A DNA stretch of 64,000 nucleotides from Bradyrhizobium sp. Gha (GCF_900113735.1 NZ_FOQM01000020.1:82792-146791); one strand, 5' to 3'; shown: positions 46,811 through 55,985, counted from the stretch's first letter. The notes: generated by a model from the letters alone, not told the origin. Numbers and translations: made by a program.

Positions 46811-46886
46811 CGCTGTATTTCGGATGAGCGCGCTCGATATCGAGTTGCCGATCCTGTCGCTCGACGCGACCGCCCTGACGGCAGGA

Positions 46887-46935
46887 TCGGCGAGCGAAGT
46901 GGATCCCGGTTCGCGTGAAGGAAACGCGCCAAAAA
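46887..46935. repeat. Dispersed repeat (family R5, second copy)
   Basis: The run CGAGCGAAGTGGATCCCGGT followed by TCGCGTGAAGGAAACGCG matches, in reverse orientation, the second half of the element at 22217-22318. It lies between two same-strand genes. Bounds approximate. Confidence 0.75.
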
Positions 46936-46945
46936 AGAGAATCTG

Positions 46946-47353
46946 ATGCCGACATGGCCTGATGATGACGTAATCCTGTTCGACGGCGTCTGCATCTTCT
47001 GCTCGCGCTGGGTGCGCTTCGTCGCACAGCGCGATACGACGAAGCAGTTTCGCTTCACGCCGATCCAGTCGGATTATGGGGCGCGGCTCGCGCGCACGTT
47101 CGGCATCGACCCCGATGACCCTGATACCAATGCCGTCATCCATGGCGGCGAGGCGTTCATGAAGTCCGATGCAGCGCTGACGGTGCTGTCGCTGCTTCCC
47201 GGCTGGGGTTGGACGCGCGCTCTGCTGGCCCTGCCGAAGCCGCTGCGCGACCCCGTCTACAGCCTCATCGCGCGCAACCGTTATCGCATCTTCGGCAAGT
47301 ATGACGCGTGCTTCGTGCCGGATGCCGATTTGCGGGCGCGGGTGATCGAGTAG
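46946..47353 (+). CDS. DCC family thiol-disulfide oxidoreductase (DUF393)
   Basis: 135 residues. DDDVILFDGVCIFCSRWVRF carries the DxxC..C pattern that names the DCC family, a predicted thioredoxin-like group. The proteins are thought to be oxidoreductases but activity is not proven. It follows the repeat and is followed by the R1 repeat at 47361. Confidence 0.88.
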   Translation: MPTWPDDDVILFDGVCIFCSRWVRFVAQRDTTKQFRFTPIQSDYGARLARTFGIDPDDPDTNAVIHGGEAFMKSDAALTVLSLLPGWGWTRALLALPKPLRDPVYSLIARNRYRIFGKYDACFVPDADLRARVIE

Positions 47354-47360
47354 GAGCTCC

Positions 47361-47475
47361 CGTCATTGCGAGGAGCGAAGCGACGAAGCAATCCAGAATC
47401 CCCAGCGGCGGTAGTCTGGATTGCTTCCGCCTTCGCCAAGGCTTCGGCGGACAAGTCGCTGCGCTCGCAATGACG
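47361..47475. repeat. Dispersed palindromic repeat (family R1) with a 30-bp insert
   Basis: The ends CGTCATTGCGAGGAGCGAAG and GCTGCGCTCGCAATGACG match the R1 copies at 62961 and 63546. Relative to these, 47428-47457 is an extra 30 bp, itself with an inverted core (GCCTT-CGCC-AAGGC). It fills the gap between convergent genes. Confidence 0.8.
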
Positions 47476-47496
47476 GAGTGTATTGCTACGGCTTGC

Positions 47497-48735
47497 CTAG
47501 TCCAGAGCTGCGAGCACTTCCTTTGAGGCTCGTTCACCCGAGTCCCGCGCCCCATGGGCCGTCGTGAAGAAATTCGGCGACGTCGCTTCACCCGCAAAGA
47601 ACAACCGCCCATCGACCGGCGCAGCCAGGACCGCGCGGTCCCCCGCATGCCCGGGCAGCGCGTGCGAGTAGGACCCTCGCGCGAACGGGTCATGGCCCCA
47701 GCGCGACTCATATAGCGGCTTCAGCTTGCGGCGGATGTCGTTGCCGAGGAAGCCTGCGATCTCGTCGATGCTGTGCGCGGCGATGGCGCCTTCGCCTGCA
47801 TCTTCGAGCTGGCGAGCAAAGCTGCCGCCGAAAAAGCCTTCGATGCAGGGTTGGCCGAACGGGCGGATGTGATAGGTGCCCATTCCGGTGCGCATGGTGG
47901 CGCCGCGTAGATTGCCTTCCTTCGGGAAGGCCTCGGCGCCGTCGAGCGCGAGTGTCACCTTGTCGTCGACGCCGAGCGGCAGGCCGGCGGCGGCATCGAC
48001 CTTCGCGGGAAGCGGTGGTGAGAAGCGGATGGCTTCCTCGGCGATGAGGTTGGTCGGCACGGTGACGATCACCTTGTCCGCGGTGAGCCTGCCCAGGGAT
48101 GTCGCAAGGCGGACGTGCTTGCCGGAATGGTCGATCAGCGTGACATTGCAGTTCAGCGCGACCGGGCTGGGCGCGCCATAGGCGGCGATCAGCGCGCCAT
48201 AGCCGCGGCGGACGCGCCAGTTGAGCTCGCTGTCCTCATAGGCGTCCCAGTCGAGCGTCGACATGTCCTCGAGTTCGCAGCCATTGATGTAGGTCGAGAT
48301 CGCGTCGATCATCGGATTCCAGCGATTGCCGGGTTCGAGGCTGCGGCTCGCGGGCTCGTCCTTGCCCTTTTGCGCGGACTGCCACAGGCGCTCATAGAAA
48401 GCGTCCATCGCGCGCATGAAATCGTCGCGGAGCTGCTGCGGAAACGCATTGCCATAGGCGCGCTCGCGCCAGGGCGGCAGGTCCTTGTTGAGCTCGAAAC
48501 CGAGTTCTCGCGCGATCGCGACGAAGGAGTTCTTGTCCGCTGAATGAAGCCAGCCGCAGCCGACGTCGAACGTGACCTCAGGCGAGGCCTGCACGGTCCA
48601 GGCGCGGCCGCCGAGGCGGTTGCGCGCCTCCAGTACGATCACGGACAGCCCGGAGCCTTCCAGCGCATGTGCCGCGCCGAGGCCGGCTGCACCGGCGCCG
48701 ATGATTGCGACGTCAACGGAGGAGGGGAAGGACAT
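47497..48735 (-). CDS. Flavin amine oxidase family protein
   Basis: 412 residues of the FAD-dependent amine oxidase family. The N-terminal dinucleotide motif is IIGAGAAGLGAAHALEGSGL followed by SVIVLEARNRLGGRAW. The C-terminus has RLFFAGEATSPNFFTTAHGA, which binds the flavin. It oxidises an amine or a related compound; the substrate is unknown. The size is small for a polyamine or tryptophan oxidase. Confidence 0.9.
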   Translation of the reverse strand: MSFPSSVDVAIIGAGAAGLGAAHALEGSGLSVIVLEARNRLGGRAWTVQASPEVTFDVGCGWLHSADKNSFVAIARELGFELNKDLPPWRERAYGNAFPQQLRDDFMRAMDAFYERLWQSAQKGKDEPASRSLEPGNRWNPMIDAISTYINGCELEDMSTLDWDAYEDSELNWRVRRGYGALIAAYGAPSPVALNCNVTLIDHSGKHVRLATSLGRLTADKVIVTVPTNLIAEEAIRFSPPLPAKVDAAAGLPLGVDDKVTLALDGAEAFPKEGNLRGATMRTGMGTYHIRPFGQPCIEGFFGGSFARQLEDAGEGAIAAHSIDEIAGFLGNDIRRKLKPLYESRWGHDPFARGSYSHALPGHAGDRAVLAAPVDGRLFFAGEATSPNFFTTAHGARDSGERASKEVLAALD

Positions 48736-48786
48736 GCGTGGGCTCTAGCACGTCTCTGATACGCTCTAAAGTCACCACAAGCTGAA

Positions 48787-48890
48787 CTGTCATCGCCCGC
48801 GCAGGCGGGCGATCCAGTATTCCAGAGGCGTGGTCATAGAGTCGCGGGGCCGCGGCGTACTGGATTCCCCGCTTTCGCGGGGAATGACAG
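48787..48890. repeat. Palindromic repeat element (family R3)
   Basis: The left CTGTCATCGCCCGCGCAGGC and the right GCTTTCGCGGGGAATGACAG share ends, with CCAGTATTCCAG and GTACTGGATTCC pairing between them. It sits between the oxidase start and the typA stop. The size and end sequence differ from R1 and R2, so I treat it as a separate family. Confidence 0.75.
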
Positions 48891-48907
48891 CGAGCGAGAG
48901 TGGCAGC

Positions 48908-50734
48908 TTACGCCACCGCTTCCTTGGCCTTTTCCGCGCGCTTGCGTTCGTTGGGGTCGAGGTGCTTCTTGCGCAGGCGGATCGACTTCGGGGTGACCTC
49001 GACGAGCTCGTCGTCCTCGATATAGGCGAGCGCCTTTTCCAGCGTCATGCGGATCGGCGGGGTCAGGCGCACGGCTTCGTCCTTCGAGGTCGTGCGGATG
49101 TTGGTGAGCTGCTTGCCCTTGAGCACGTTGATCTCGAGATCGTTGTCGCGGGTGTGCTCGCCGACGATCATGCCCTTGTAGACCTTCCAGCCCGGCTCGA
49201 TCATCATCGGGCCGCGGTCTTCCAGCTTGAACATGGCGTAGGCCACCGCTTCGCCCTGGTCGTTGGAGATCAGCACGCCATTGCGGCGGCCCTGGATCTC
49301 GCCCTTGTACGGGGCATAGCCGTGGAACAGGCGGTTCATGATCGCGGTGCCGCGGGTATCGGTCAGCAGTTCGCCCTGGTAGCCGATCAGGCCGCGGGTC
49401 GGCGAGTAGAACACCAGCCGCTGGCGGTTGCCGCCCGAGGGCTTCATCTCGATCAACTCGGACTTGCGCTCGCTCATCTTCTGCACGACGACGCCGGAAT
49501 GCTCCTCGTCGACGTCGATCACGACTTCCTCGATCGGCTCCATGGTGGCGCCGGTCGCTTCGTCCTTCTGGTAGACGACGCGCGGGCGCGACACCGAGAG
49601 CTCGAAGCCCTCGCGACGCATGGTCTCGATCAGGATCGCGAGCTGCAATTCGCCGCGCCCTGAGACTTCCATCGCATCCTTGTCGGCGGCCTCGACCACG
49701 CGCAATGCGACGTTGCCTTCGGCTTCGCGCAGCAGACGATCGCGGATCATGCGGCTCGTCACCTTGTCGCCTTCGGTGCCGGCGAGCGGGGAGTTGTTGA
49801 CGATGAACGACATCGACACGGTCGGCGGATCGATCGGCTGCGCCGGCAGCGGCACTTCGACGGTCGGGTCGCAGAAGGTGTCGGCGACCGTGCCTTTGGT
49901 GAGGCCCGCAATCGCGACGATGTCGCCGGCTTCGGCTTCATCGAGCGGCGTGCGCTCGAGGCCGCGGAACGCCAGGATCTTGGTGATGCGTCCGGTCTCG
50001 ACCAGCTTGCCGTCGGCATGCAGCACCTTGACCTGCTGGTTCGGCTTGAGCACGCCGGACGAGATGCGGCCGGTGATGATGCGGCCGAGATAGGGGTTGG
50101 CCTCGAGAATGGTACCGATCATGCGGAACGGGCCTTCCTCGACCTTCGGCGGCGCGACGTGGCGCAGCACCAGGTCGAACAGCGGCTCCATGCCCTTGTC
50201 CTGCGGACCCTCGGGGCTCTCGGCCATCCAGCCCTGCTTGGCCGACCCATACAGGATCGGGAAATCGAGCTGCTCCTCGCTGGCGTCGAGCGCCGCGAAC
50301 AGGTCGAACACCTCGTTGATGACTTCGGTCGGACGCGCGTCCGGACGGTCGACCTTGTTGATGACGACGATCGGCTTGAGGCCGACCTTGAGCGCCTTGG
50401 AGACCACGAATTTGGTCTGCGGCAACGGACCTTCGGCCGCGTCGACCAGCACCAAGGCGCCATCCACCATGTTCAGGATGCGCTCGACCTCACCGCCGAA
50501 ATCGGCGTGGCCGGGCGTGTCGACGATGTTGATGCGGGTATCCTTCCACTGCACCGAGGCCGCCTTGGCCAGAATGGTGATGCCGCGCTCACGCTCCAGA
50601 TCGTTGGAGTCCATGGCGCGATCCGTCACCTTCTGGTTCTCGCGGAACGTACCGGACTGCTGGAGGAGCTTGTCGACGAGGGTCGTCTTGCCATGGTCGA
50701 CGTGGGCGATGATGGCGACGTTACGGAGGTTCAT
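48908..50734 (-). CDS. typA: Translational GTPase TypA/BipA
   Basis: 608 residues, the standard length. GTPase motifs are AHVDHGKTTLVDKLLQQSG (G1), ERERGITILAKA (G2/3), DTPGHADFGGEVER (G3) and NKVDRPDARP (G4). Then come EF-G-like domains III/V and the C-terminal BipA domain. TypA binds ribosomes and affects 50S assembly and stress adaptation. The 284 bp upstream (50735-51018) hold two hairpins (GCCCGG/CCGGGC at about 50852-50872 and GCCCGGGA/TCCCGGGC at 50954-50971), with no clear T-run. Confidence 0.97.
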   Translation of the reverse strand: MNLRNVAIIAHVDHGKTTLVDKLLQQSGTFRENQKVTDRAMDSNDLERERGITILAKAASVQWKDTRINIVDTPGHADFGGEVERILNMVDGALVLVDAAEGPLPQTKFVVSKALKVGLKPIVVINKVDRPDARPTEVINEVFDLFAALDASEEQLDFPILYGSAKQGWMAESPEGPQDKGMEPLFDLVLRHVAPPKVEEGPFRMIGTILEANPYLGRIITGRISSGVLKPNQQVKVLHADGKLVETGRITKILAFRGLERTPLDEAEAGDIVAIAGLTKGTVADTFCDPTVEVPLPAQPIDPPTVSMSFIVNNSPLAGTEGDKVTSRMIRDRLLREAEGNVALRVVEAADKDAMEVSGRGELQLAILIETMRREGFELSVSRPRVVYQKDEATGATMEPIEEVVIDVDEEHSGVVVQKMSERKSELIEMKPSGGNRQRLVFYSPTRGLIGYQGELLTDTRGTAIMNRLFHGYAPYKGEIQGRRNGVLISNDQGEAVAYAMFKLEDRGPMMIEPGWKVYKGMIVGEHTRDNDLEINVLKGKQLTNIRTTSKDEAVRLTPPIRMTLEKALAYIEDDELVEVTPKSIRLRKKHLDPNERKRAEKAKEAVA

Positions 50735-51018
50735 GAGTGAGCTTCTTTGCGGTCGGACAATGGGTTAAGCGCGATCTCGCCGGTCAAGCCGGGACCTCTT
50801 CACGGACAACGCTGAAACGTGGAAAACGGGGCCTATTACACCCAAAAAGGAAGCCCGGCCAGATCGACCGGGCACTCCATACGTTTGCGGCGCAATATAA
50901 GCAAAAACCGCCAAAAAACAATGCGTTCTTTCGGGGTTGGTTGATTGAATTTTGCCCGGGAAATCCCGGGCTCAAGGACGGTTTGGGCGCTGAACCGGCC
51001 GCGGCGGGTGCCGGCACA

Positions 51019-51795
51019 TCAGCCCTGCGCCGGACTGCTGTTCGCCTCCTCGGTCGGATAGACCCCCCGCAGCACCTCCTCGAAATGCAGCTTCACGGCG
51101 TCGTTGCACAGGCAGGCCCGCAGGCGCAGGCCGTCATGATTGCGGACCAGGATCGCGCCGCGCCTGGTGTCGAGGACGCCCTCGGCCTTGAACGATTGCA
51201 GCACGCGGCTGGCATAGCTGCGCCCGACCCCGAGCAAGGTGGCGAGCTGCTCATGCGTCAGCGGCACGCTGCTTTCGTCGCCGGTCCGCTCCATCGCCGC
51301 GATGATCCATTTGGCCGTGCGCTGCTCGATCGAGTGGATCGCGTTGCAGGCGGTCGACTGGAAAATCTGCGCCAGCATGCAGTCGGCGTACCGGGCGAAG
51401 ATATTGCGCAGTGTCGGCGAGCGCGCCTTGGCCGCCTCCAGTCTGCCGACGTGAATGTGCGCAAATGGCCCGCCGAACTTGACGCAGATTCGGGTATAGG
51501 CCGGCAGGAATCCTTCGCTGACGATGCCGCCGACGGCGCCTTCGCGGCCGACCAGAATGGTCTCGACGTCGCGCCCCTCTTCGTTCGGGACCAGGAAGGT
51601 CGCGAGCGACGGCCCGCAGGGAAAGTGCACCACCTGGACATCGTCGCCGGGGCTGTAGAGCAGATGGTTTGCGCCGGCGTCGTCAGCGGTGACATAGGGT
51701 GCGAGCAGCGCATAATCCGCCGGGCTCAGACGCCGTAGCAGATTGTTGGCGGGCCGGCTCTCGATCTCGCTTGTCTTGCTGATACGCGCATCCAT
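51019..51795 (-). CDS. Crp/Fnr family transcriptional regulator
   Basis: 258 residues. The N-terminal cyclic-nucleotide-like beta barrel (about 25-150) is followed by a helix-turn-helix (THEQLATLLGVGRSYASRVL, about 195-215). It lacks the N-terminal cysteine cluster of FNR, so it is not an Fe-S oxygen sensor, and lacks clear cAMP-binding residues. It is close to proteins of the stress or light regulator type in rhizobia. It is divergent from a response regulator, with an inverted repeat between them. Confidence 0.9.
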   Translation of the reverse strand: MDARISKTSEIESRPANNLLRRLSPADYALLAPYVTADDAGANHLLYSPGDDVQVVHFPCGPSLATFLVPNEEGRDVETILVGREGAVGGIVSEGFLPAYTRICVKFGGPFAHIHVGRLEAAKARSPTLRNIFARYADCMLAQIFQSTACNAIHSIEQRTAKWIIAAMERTGDESSVPLTHEQLATLLGVGRSYASRVLQSFKAEGVLDTRRGAILVRNHDGLRLRACLCNDAVKLHFEEVLRGVYPTEEANSSPAQG

Positions 51796-51833
51796 CGTGA
51801 ACTCCCGTCCTCCTCCTCACACTAGCGAGTTCC

Positions 51834-51860
51834 GTCCACGGCCTGTGTGCACATGTGGAC
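51834..51860. promoter_or_regulatory. Inverted repeat in divergent promoter, candidate regulator site
   Basis: GTCCAC (51834-51839) and GTGGAC (51855-51860) are inverted arms with 15 bases between, which include the palindrome TGTGCACA (51846-51853). It lies between the divergent Crp/Fnr gene and response regulator. Such sites often bind the neighbouring regulator, but this is inferred. Confidence 0.35.
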
Positions 51861-51956
51861 AGACGTAAAAACTGTTCTGTGGTGAGTTTCGTTCCGGGAA
51901 CCCTCCGATGCGCTGGGCGCAGGCGTCGGCCTGGGGCTGTCCTGACCGGTGATCCC

Positions 51957-52364
51957 ATGCAGCCCTCAATAGCCATGATCATGATACCTGCTTCCCCGGA
52001 CGGCGCGGCCGACATTCCTGCCGATGTGCTGATCGTCGAGGACGATCCGATCATCGCCATCGATTTCGAGGATCGTCTGCTCGGTTTCGGCGTGAGAAGC
52101 GTGCGCACCGTGGGCACGGTCGCGCAGGCACTGGATGCGATCGCGAGGCGCGCGCCCGATTTTGCGCTGCTCGACGTCTCTCTGATCCGCGAAAAAAGCT
52201 TCGCGATCGCCGAGCGGCTCGCGGCGCTGAAAATTCCCTACGTCTTCGTCACCGGCTACGGCGCGGAGACCAGCATTCCCGCGCAGTTTGCCGCGCGCCC
52301 GCGGCTGCAAAAGCCGTGCTCCAGCGATGCGCTGGAGGCAGCGTTGCAGACGCGCGGCGGCTAG
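51957..52364 (+). CDS. Single-domain response regulator
   Basis: 135 residues forming one receiver domain: ADVLIVEDDPIIAIDFEDRL (acidic pocket), LLDVSLIREKS with the phospho-acceptor Asp, FVTGYG and the K of RLQKPCS. No DNA-binding or output domain is attached, so it may act as a phosphate sink or partner to a histidine kinase encoded elsewhere. Start at 51957 (MQPSIAMIM). Divergent from the Crp/Fnr gene. Confidence 0.88.
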   Translation: MQPSIAMIMIPASPDGAADIPADVLIVEDDPIIAIDFEDRLLGFGVRSVRTVGTVAQALDAIARRAPDFALLDVSLIREKSFAIAERLAALKIPYVFVTGYGAETSIPAQFAARPRLQKPCSSDALEAALQTRGG

Positions 52365-52370
52365 ATCAGC

Positions 52371-53918
52371 TCAGGCGAATTTCGGATCGAGCGTGGTCGA
52401 CCACAGCGCGACATCGGCGCGGTCGCGCAAGGTCACCGTCATCTGGCCGGACGCGCCGTCGATCTTGACGTGGCCGAAGAACTGCATGCCCGCGGACGGC
52501 GGCAGGTTCTGCTTGTCGTTGCCCGGTGCCTTGACGAAGCGCACCTCCGGTCCAAACGTATTGTCGAGCTCGTTCGGACCGAACGTGCCGGCATGCAGTG
52601 GACCCGAGACGAATTCCCAGAACGGCTCGAAATCCTGGAATTGCGCCTTGTTAGGATCGTAATAATGCGCGGCGGCGTAGTGCACGTCCGCGGTCAGCCA
52701 CACCGTATTCTTGATCGGCGCCATCTTGATGAAGCGCAGGATGTCGGCGATCTCGAGCTCGCGGCCGCGCGCCCGGCCATCGCCTTGGGCGAATGCTTCC
52801 GAGCCCTTCTTGTTGGTGGCATCGTCGTAGACGATCAGGCTGAGCGGCATGTCGGAGGCGATCACCTTCCAGGTCGCGCGCGAATTGAGCAGTTCGCGCT
52901 TCAGCCAGGCCATCTGCTCGGGGCCGAGGAAATAGCTGGCCGGGCCGTAATCCGTCTCGAGATTGGCGCCGTTCGGGCCGCGATAGCTGCGCTCGTCGAG
53001 CACGAACACGTCGAGATGCGGGCCGTAGGAGATCTTGCGATAGACCCGGCCCGGCTCATTGATGCTCTCGCGCATCGGATACATCTCGTGGAAGGCGCGG
53101 CCCGCGCGCGCGGCGAGCAGCGAGATGTCGCGCACCTTGTATGTCGACGGCAGGTCCTTCGACAGCGACCAGTTGTTGGTCACCTCGTGATCGTCCCACT
53201 GCACGAAGATCGGCACCTCGGCATTGAAGGCACGGACATTGTCGTCGGTGAAATTGTATTTGTGCGCGGCGCGGTACTCGTCCAGCGTCTCCGCGACCTT
53301 GGCTTTTTCGGGGATCGTGACGTTCTTCCAGACCTTGCCGTCGGCGAGCTTCACTTCGGAGGCGATCACGCCGTCGGCGTAGATGGTGTCGCCGGAATGC
53401 AGAAAGAAGTCCGGGCGGTGCTTGCGCATCGCCGAGAAGGTGGCCATGCCGCCGTCATCGGGATTAATGCCCCATCCCTGGCCTGCGACGTCGCCGCCCC
53501 AGACGAAGCTGACGTCGCGGCGGTCGGCCGGCGCGGTGCGGAAGCGGCCGACCACCGGCTCGCCTTCGATCGCGGAGTGGGAGAGATCGCGAAAGCGGAC
53601 GCGGTAGAAGATGTCCTGTCCGGCAGGGAGATTGTCCACCAGCATCTTCGCGGTGAAGTCGCTCTCCGGCAGCGCCGCGATCGGCGGCAGCGCGCGGGCG
53701 TCCTTGAAGGTATCAGTCGTCGCCACATCCACCAGCATTTGCGCCGGCCGGTCGGTCCGTGCCCAGACCACGCCGCCATCGACGGTGATGTCGCCGGACT
53801 GCACGCCATGGGTCACCGCAGGGCGGTCGGCGGCGCGCGACAGATGCGGCATCGCGATGGCACCGAGCGCACCGGCGCCGGTGGTGAGGAAACGACGGCG
53901 GGAGAATTTGATCTTCAT
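52371..53918 (-). CDS. phoD: Alkaline phosphatase D family protein, Tat-exported
   Basis: 515 residues. KFSRRRFLTTGAGALGAIAM is a twin-arginine signal. The PhoD metallo-phosphatase domain has VSFVWGGDVAGQGWGINPDD, HSGDTIYADGV, WDDHEVTNNWS and VWLTADVHYAAAHYY, which hold metal ligands. It cleaves phosphate mono- or diesters outside the cell; Ca2+ is expected. Start at 53918 (MKIKFSRR). An R2 repeat follows upstream. Confidence 0.92.
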   Translation of the reverse strand: MKIKFSRRRFLTTGAGALGAIAMPHLSRAADRPAVTHGVQSGDITVDGGVVWARTDRPAQMLVDVATTDTFKDARALPPIAALPESDFTAKMLVDNLPAGQDIFYRVRFRDLSHSAIEGEPVVGRFRTAPADRRDVSFVWGGDVAGQGWGINPDDGGMATFSAMRKHRPDFFLHSGDTIYADGVIASEVKLADGKVWKNVTIPEKAKVAETLDEYRAAHKYNFTDDNVRAFNAEVPIFVQWDDHEVTNNWSLSKDLPSTYKVRDISLLAARAGRAFHEMYPMRESINEPGRVYRKISYGPHLDVFVLDERSYRGPNGANLETDYGPASYFLGPEQMAWLKRELLNSRATWKVIASDMPLSLIVYDDATNKKGSEAFAQGDGRARGRELEIADILRFIKMAPIKNTVWLTADVHYAAAHYYDPNKAQFQDFEPFWEFVSGPLHAGTFGPNELDNTFGPEVRFVKAPGNDKQNLPPSAGMQFFGHVKIDGASGQMTVTLRDRADVALWSTTLDPKFA

Positions 53919-53944
53919 GGGCTCGCTGCCTGGCTGTCTTGCGC

Positions 53945-54048
53945 TGTCATTCCGGAGCGCGGGAAGCGCGAATCCTGAATCTCGAGATTCCCCGGTACGC
54001 AATTGCGCGCCTGAGGTCTGGTCCTTTCGGACCATTCCGGAATGACAG
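53945..54048. repeat. Dispersed palindromic repeat (family R2)
   Basis: Ends TGTCATTCCGGAGCGCGGGA and TCGGACCATTCCGGAATGAC are complementary, as in the copies at 44312 and 61604. It lies between the reverse-strand TAXI gene and phoD, within a run of same-strand genes. Confidence 0.8.
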
Positions 54049-54094
54049 GGGAGCTATATTGAGACAATGTGACGCGGCGATTACACGCGCGCGG

Positions 54095-55540
54095 TTATGC
54101 GTTGCCGGCAGCCCGGAATTGCGCGCCGGCGCGTTGCAGGTTCTGCGGCAAGGCGATCAACACGGCCTTGCGGTCGGCGACCGCTGCGTGGAATTGGTCG
54201 AGCGCGATGTTGAAGGCGGTCAGCGCCCCTTCGTCGATCGCGCCATGATCGTAGCAGCGCAGCGTGTCGCGCAAGATGTCGTCGGCTTCGGCCTGCATCT
54301 GGTCGAGGTCCTCGGTGGTCTCGCTCTTGCGGGCCGCGGCGAGCATGTCGAGCAGGCGCTCGCGCAAATGGCTGTTGTTGTCGCGCTCGTCCTTCTTCAG
54401 ATAGCCGGCGAACCAGGCGCCGATCGAGCCGGTGGCCGAGAGCGCCATCAGGCTCCACCAGATGTAGTCGCTGTATTTGTCGAGGAAGGTCTTCTCCTCG
54501 CCATCGACGAAGGCGGCGGCGCCCGGATGCACGGGGATCACGGCGTCCTTGTCGGTATCGGGCGTTTCGATCTTCGCGGCTTGCGGGAATTCGGTCAGCA
54601 ATTGCTGGCGCACGGCGAAGAGCTGCCGGGTGAAAGCTGCGACCGTGGTCTCCGACAGGCCTTTGCGCGCCACGATGTGATGCGAGAAGCTGATGGTCTT
54701 GACCTCGTCATCGGGACGATCGGGAGACCCGCCGTAGGTGCCGGCGGGAATTTCCGAGGCCTCGTAGACCGGATGGTTCTGCGCGATCGCGTCAGCCGAA
54801 TCGATCGCGAGGAAGGTCGGCGAGCCGCCATCCCTGGCGGAGGCCGCGATCGCATCCGCCGTGATCTTGCTGTTGACCGGGCCGGCCGCGAGATAGACGT
54901 CGGCCTTCTGGGTCTTGATCGCTTCGGCGACTTCGCTCGCCGGGAATTGCACGATCTCGACCTTGGCGGGATCGACGCCATATTGCTGCAGGATCACCTT
55001 GAGCAGATTGACATTGGCCTGCGTGCGGCCGATCACGCCGATGCGATGGCCGGCGAGCTGGGCGATCTTGGTGATCTTCGCGCCCTTCTTCTTGCCCCTG
55101 CCGGGCACTGACCAGAGCACCGCGACGTTCTTGCGCAGCGTGGCGACCGCTTGCGCGTTCTTGGGGACATCGAGATCGCCGCGCACGATCGCAAGATCGG
55201 CCTTGCCTTCGGCGAGTTGCTCCGCGCTGGCGGTGGCGCCGTCGGTCTGGATCGGGCGCAGCCGCACGAAGCCCTTGCTCTGTGCGAAGGCCTGCGTGAG
55301 GGCCTGCACCACCTTGACGTCGTCGCTGTTGGCCGGACCGACCGCAATCTTCAGCGTCACCGGTCGCATCGCGAAATAATAGCCGCCGGCGAGCGCGCCG
55401 ACGATGGCGAGCACCAGCGCCAGAGACACGAGCGCCGTCTTCCGCGCCGCGGATCGCGGCGAAGGCGGAGAGGGCGTTTCGGCCAGGTTTGAATCCCCGG
55501 TCATCGATCTCCCAAACAGGCGCTTCAGGCTCAGTCTCAT
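54095..55540 (-). CDS. TAXI-type solute-binding protein with two membrane segments
   Basis: 481 residues. A 34-residue cytoplasmic tail, a membrane segment (35-57, LALVLAIVGALAGGYYF), a periplasmic binding domain (about 60-355; LKIAVGPANSDDVKVVQALT, RIGVIGRTQANVN), a second segment (360-380, IWWSLMALSATGSIGAWFAG) and a 100-residue helical cytoplasmic tail. Typical TAXI proteins are free periplasmic proteins of TRAP transporters. The TRAP membrane subunits are not nearby, so this looks like a membrane-bound receptor rather than a transporter part. The ligand is unknown. Confidence 0.85.
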   Translation of the reverse strand: MRLSLKRLFGRSMTGDSNLAETPSPPSPRSAARKTALVSLALVLAIVGALAGGYYFAMRPVTLKIAVGPANSDDVKVVQALTQAFAQSKGFVRLRPIQTDGATASAEQLAEGKADLAIVRGDLDVPKNAQAVATLRKNVAVLWSVPGRGKKKGAKITKIAQLAGHRIGVIGRTQANVNLLKVILQQYGVDPAKVEIVQFPASEVAEAIKTQKADVYLAAGPVNSKITADAIAASARDGGSPTFLAIDSADAIAQNHPVYEASEIPAGTYGGSPDRPDDEVKTISFSHHIVARKGLSETTVAAFTRQLFAVRQQLLTEFPQAAKIETPDTDKDAVIPVHPGAAAFVDGEEKTFLDKYSDYIWWSLMALSATGSIGAWFAGYLKKDERDNNSHLRERLLDMLAAARKSETTEDLDQMQAEADDILRDTLRCYDHGAIDEGALTAFNIALDQFHAAVADRKAVLIALPQNLQRAGAQFRAAGNA

Positions 55541-55679
55541 CTTGGCCGGCGGTTTGCACCGGCAATTGTAGCAAATTTCTTGCCCCTGGGGGTTACATCT
55601 CGGTCATGGTTAGCGGAGCGATCTGAACCCGGGCCACCGGCACGGTGTTAGGGTAAAGTTCCCCTGAAGGACGGAGGCG

Positions 55680-55985
55680 ATGATGGCAGAACGGCTATCG
55701 GCGGACACACGCAAGCAGGCATTGGGCGGTATCCCGGGCTGGACCGAGGCCCAGGGCCGCGATGCCATCGGGAAAACCTTTGTCTTCAAGGATTTCAACG
55801 AGGCCTTCGGCTTCATGACCCGCGCGGCGCTGGTGGCCGAGAAGATGGATCACCATCCGGAATGGCGCAATGTCTACAAGACGGTCGAGGTGATGCTGTC
55901 GACCCATGATGCGGGCGGCGTCACCAAGCTCGACATCGAGCTTGCCACCGCCATGAATGCCATCGCCAAGCCGGCAGCAGGCTGA
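55680..55985 (+). CDS. phhB: 4a-hydroxytetrahydrobiopterin dehydratase
   Basis: 101 residues of the PCD family. DFNEAFGFMTRAALVAEKMD followed by HHPEWRNVYKTVEVMLSTHD has the His residues of the active site. It dehydrates pterin carbinolamine, serving aromatic amino acid hydroxylation; no phenylalanine hydroxylase gene is nearby. The start ATG at 55680 or 55683 has GGAGG upstream. DUF1232 follows. Confidence 0.92.
   Translation: MMAERLSADTRKQALGGIPGWTEAQGRDAIGKTFVFKDFNEAFGFMTRAALVAEKMDHHPEWRNVYKTVEVMLSTHDAGGVTKLDIELATAMNAIAKPAAG

Noticed and set aside
52470..53978. 502-codon frame on the forward strand over the phoD gene
   Set aside because: It is antisense to phoD, whose domain motifs are unmistakable; its translation is rich in Arg/His/Val/Glu, as expected from a shadow frame in GC-rich DNA.
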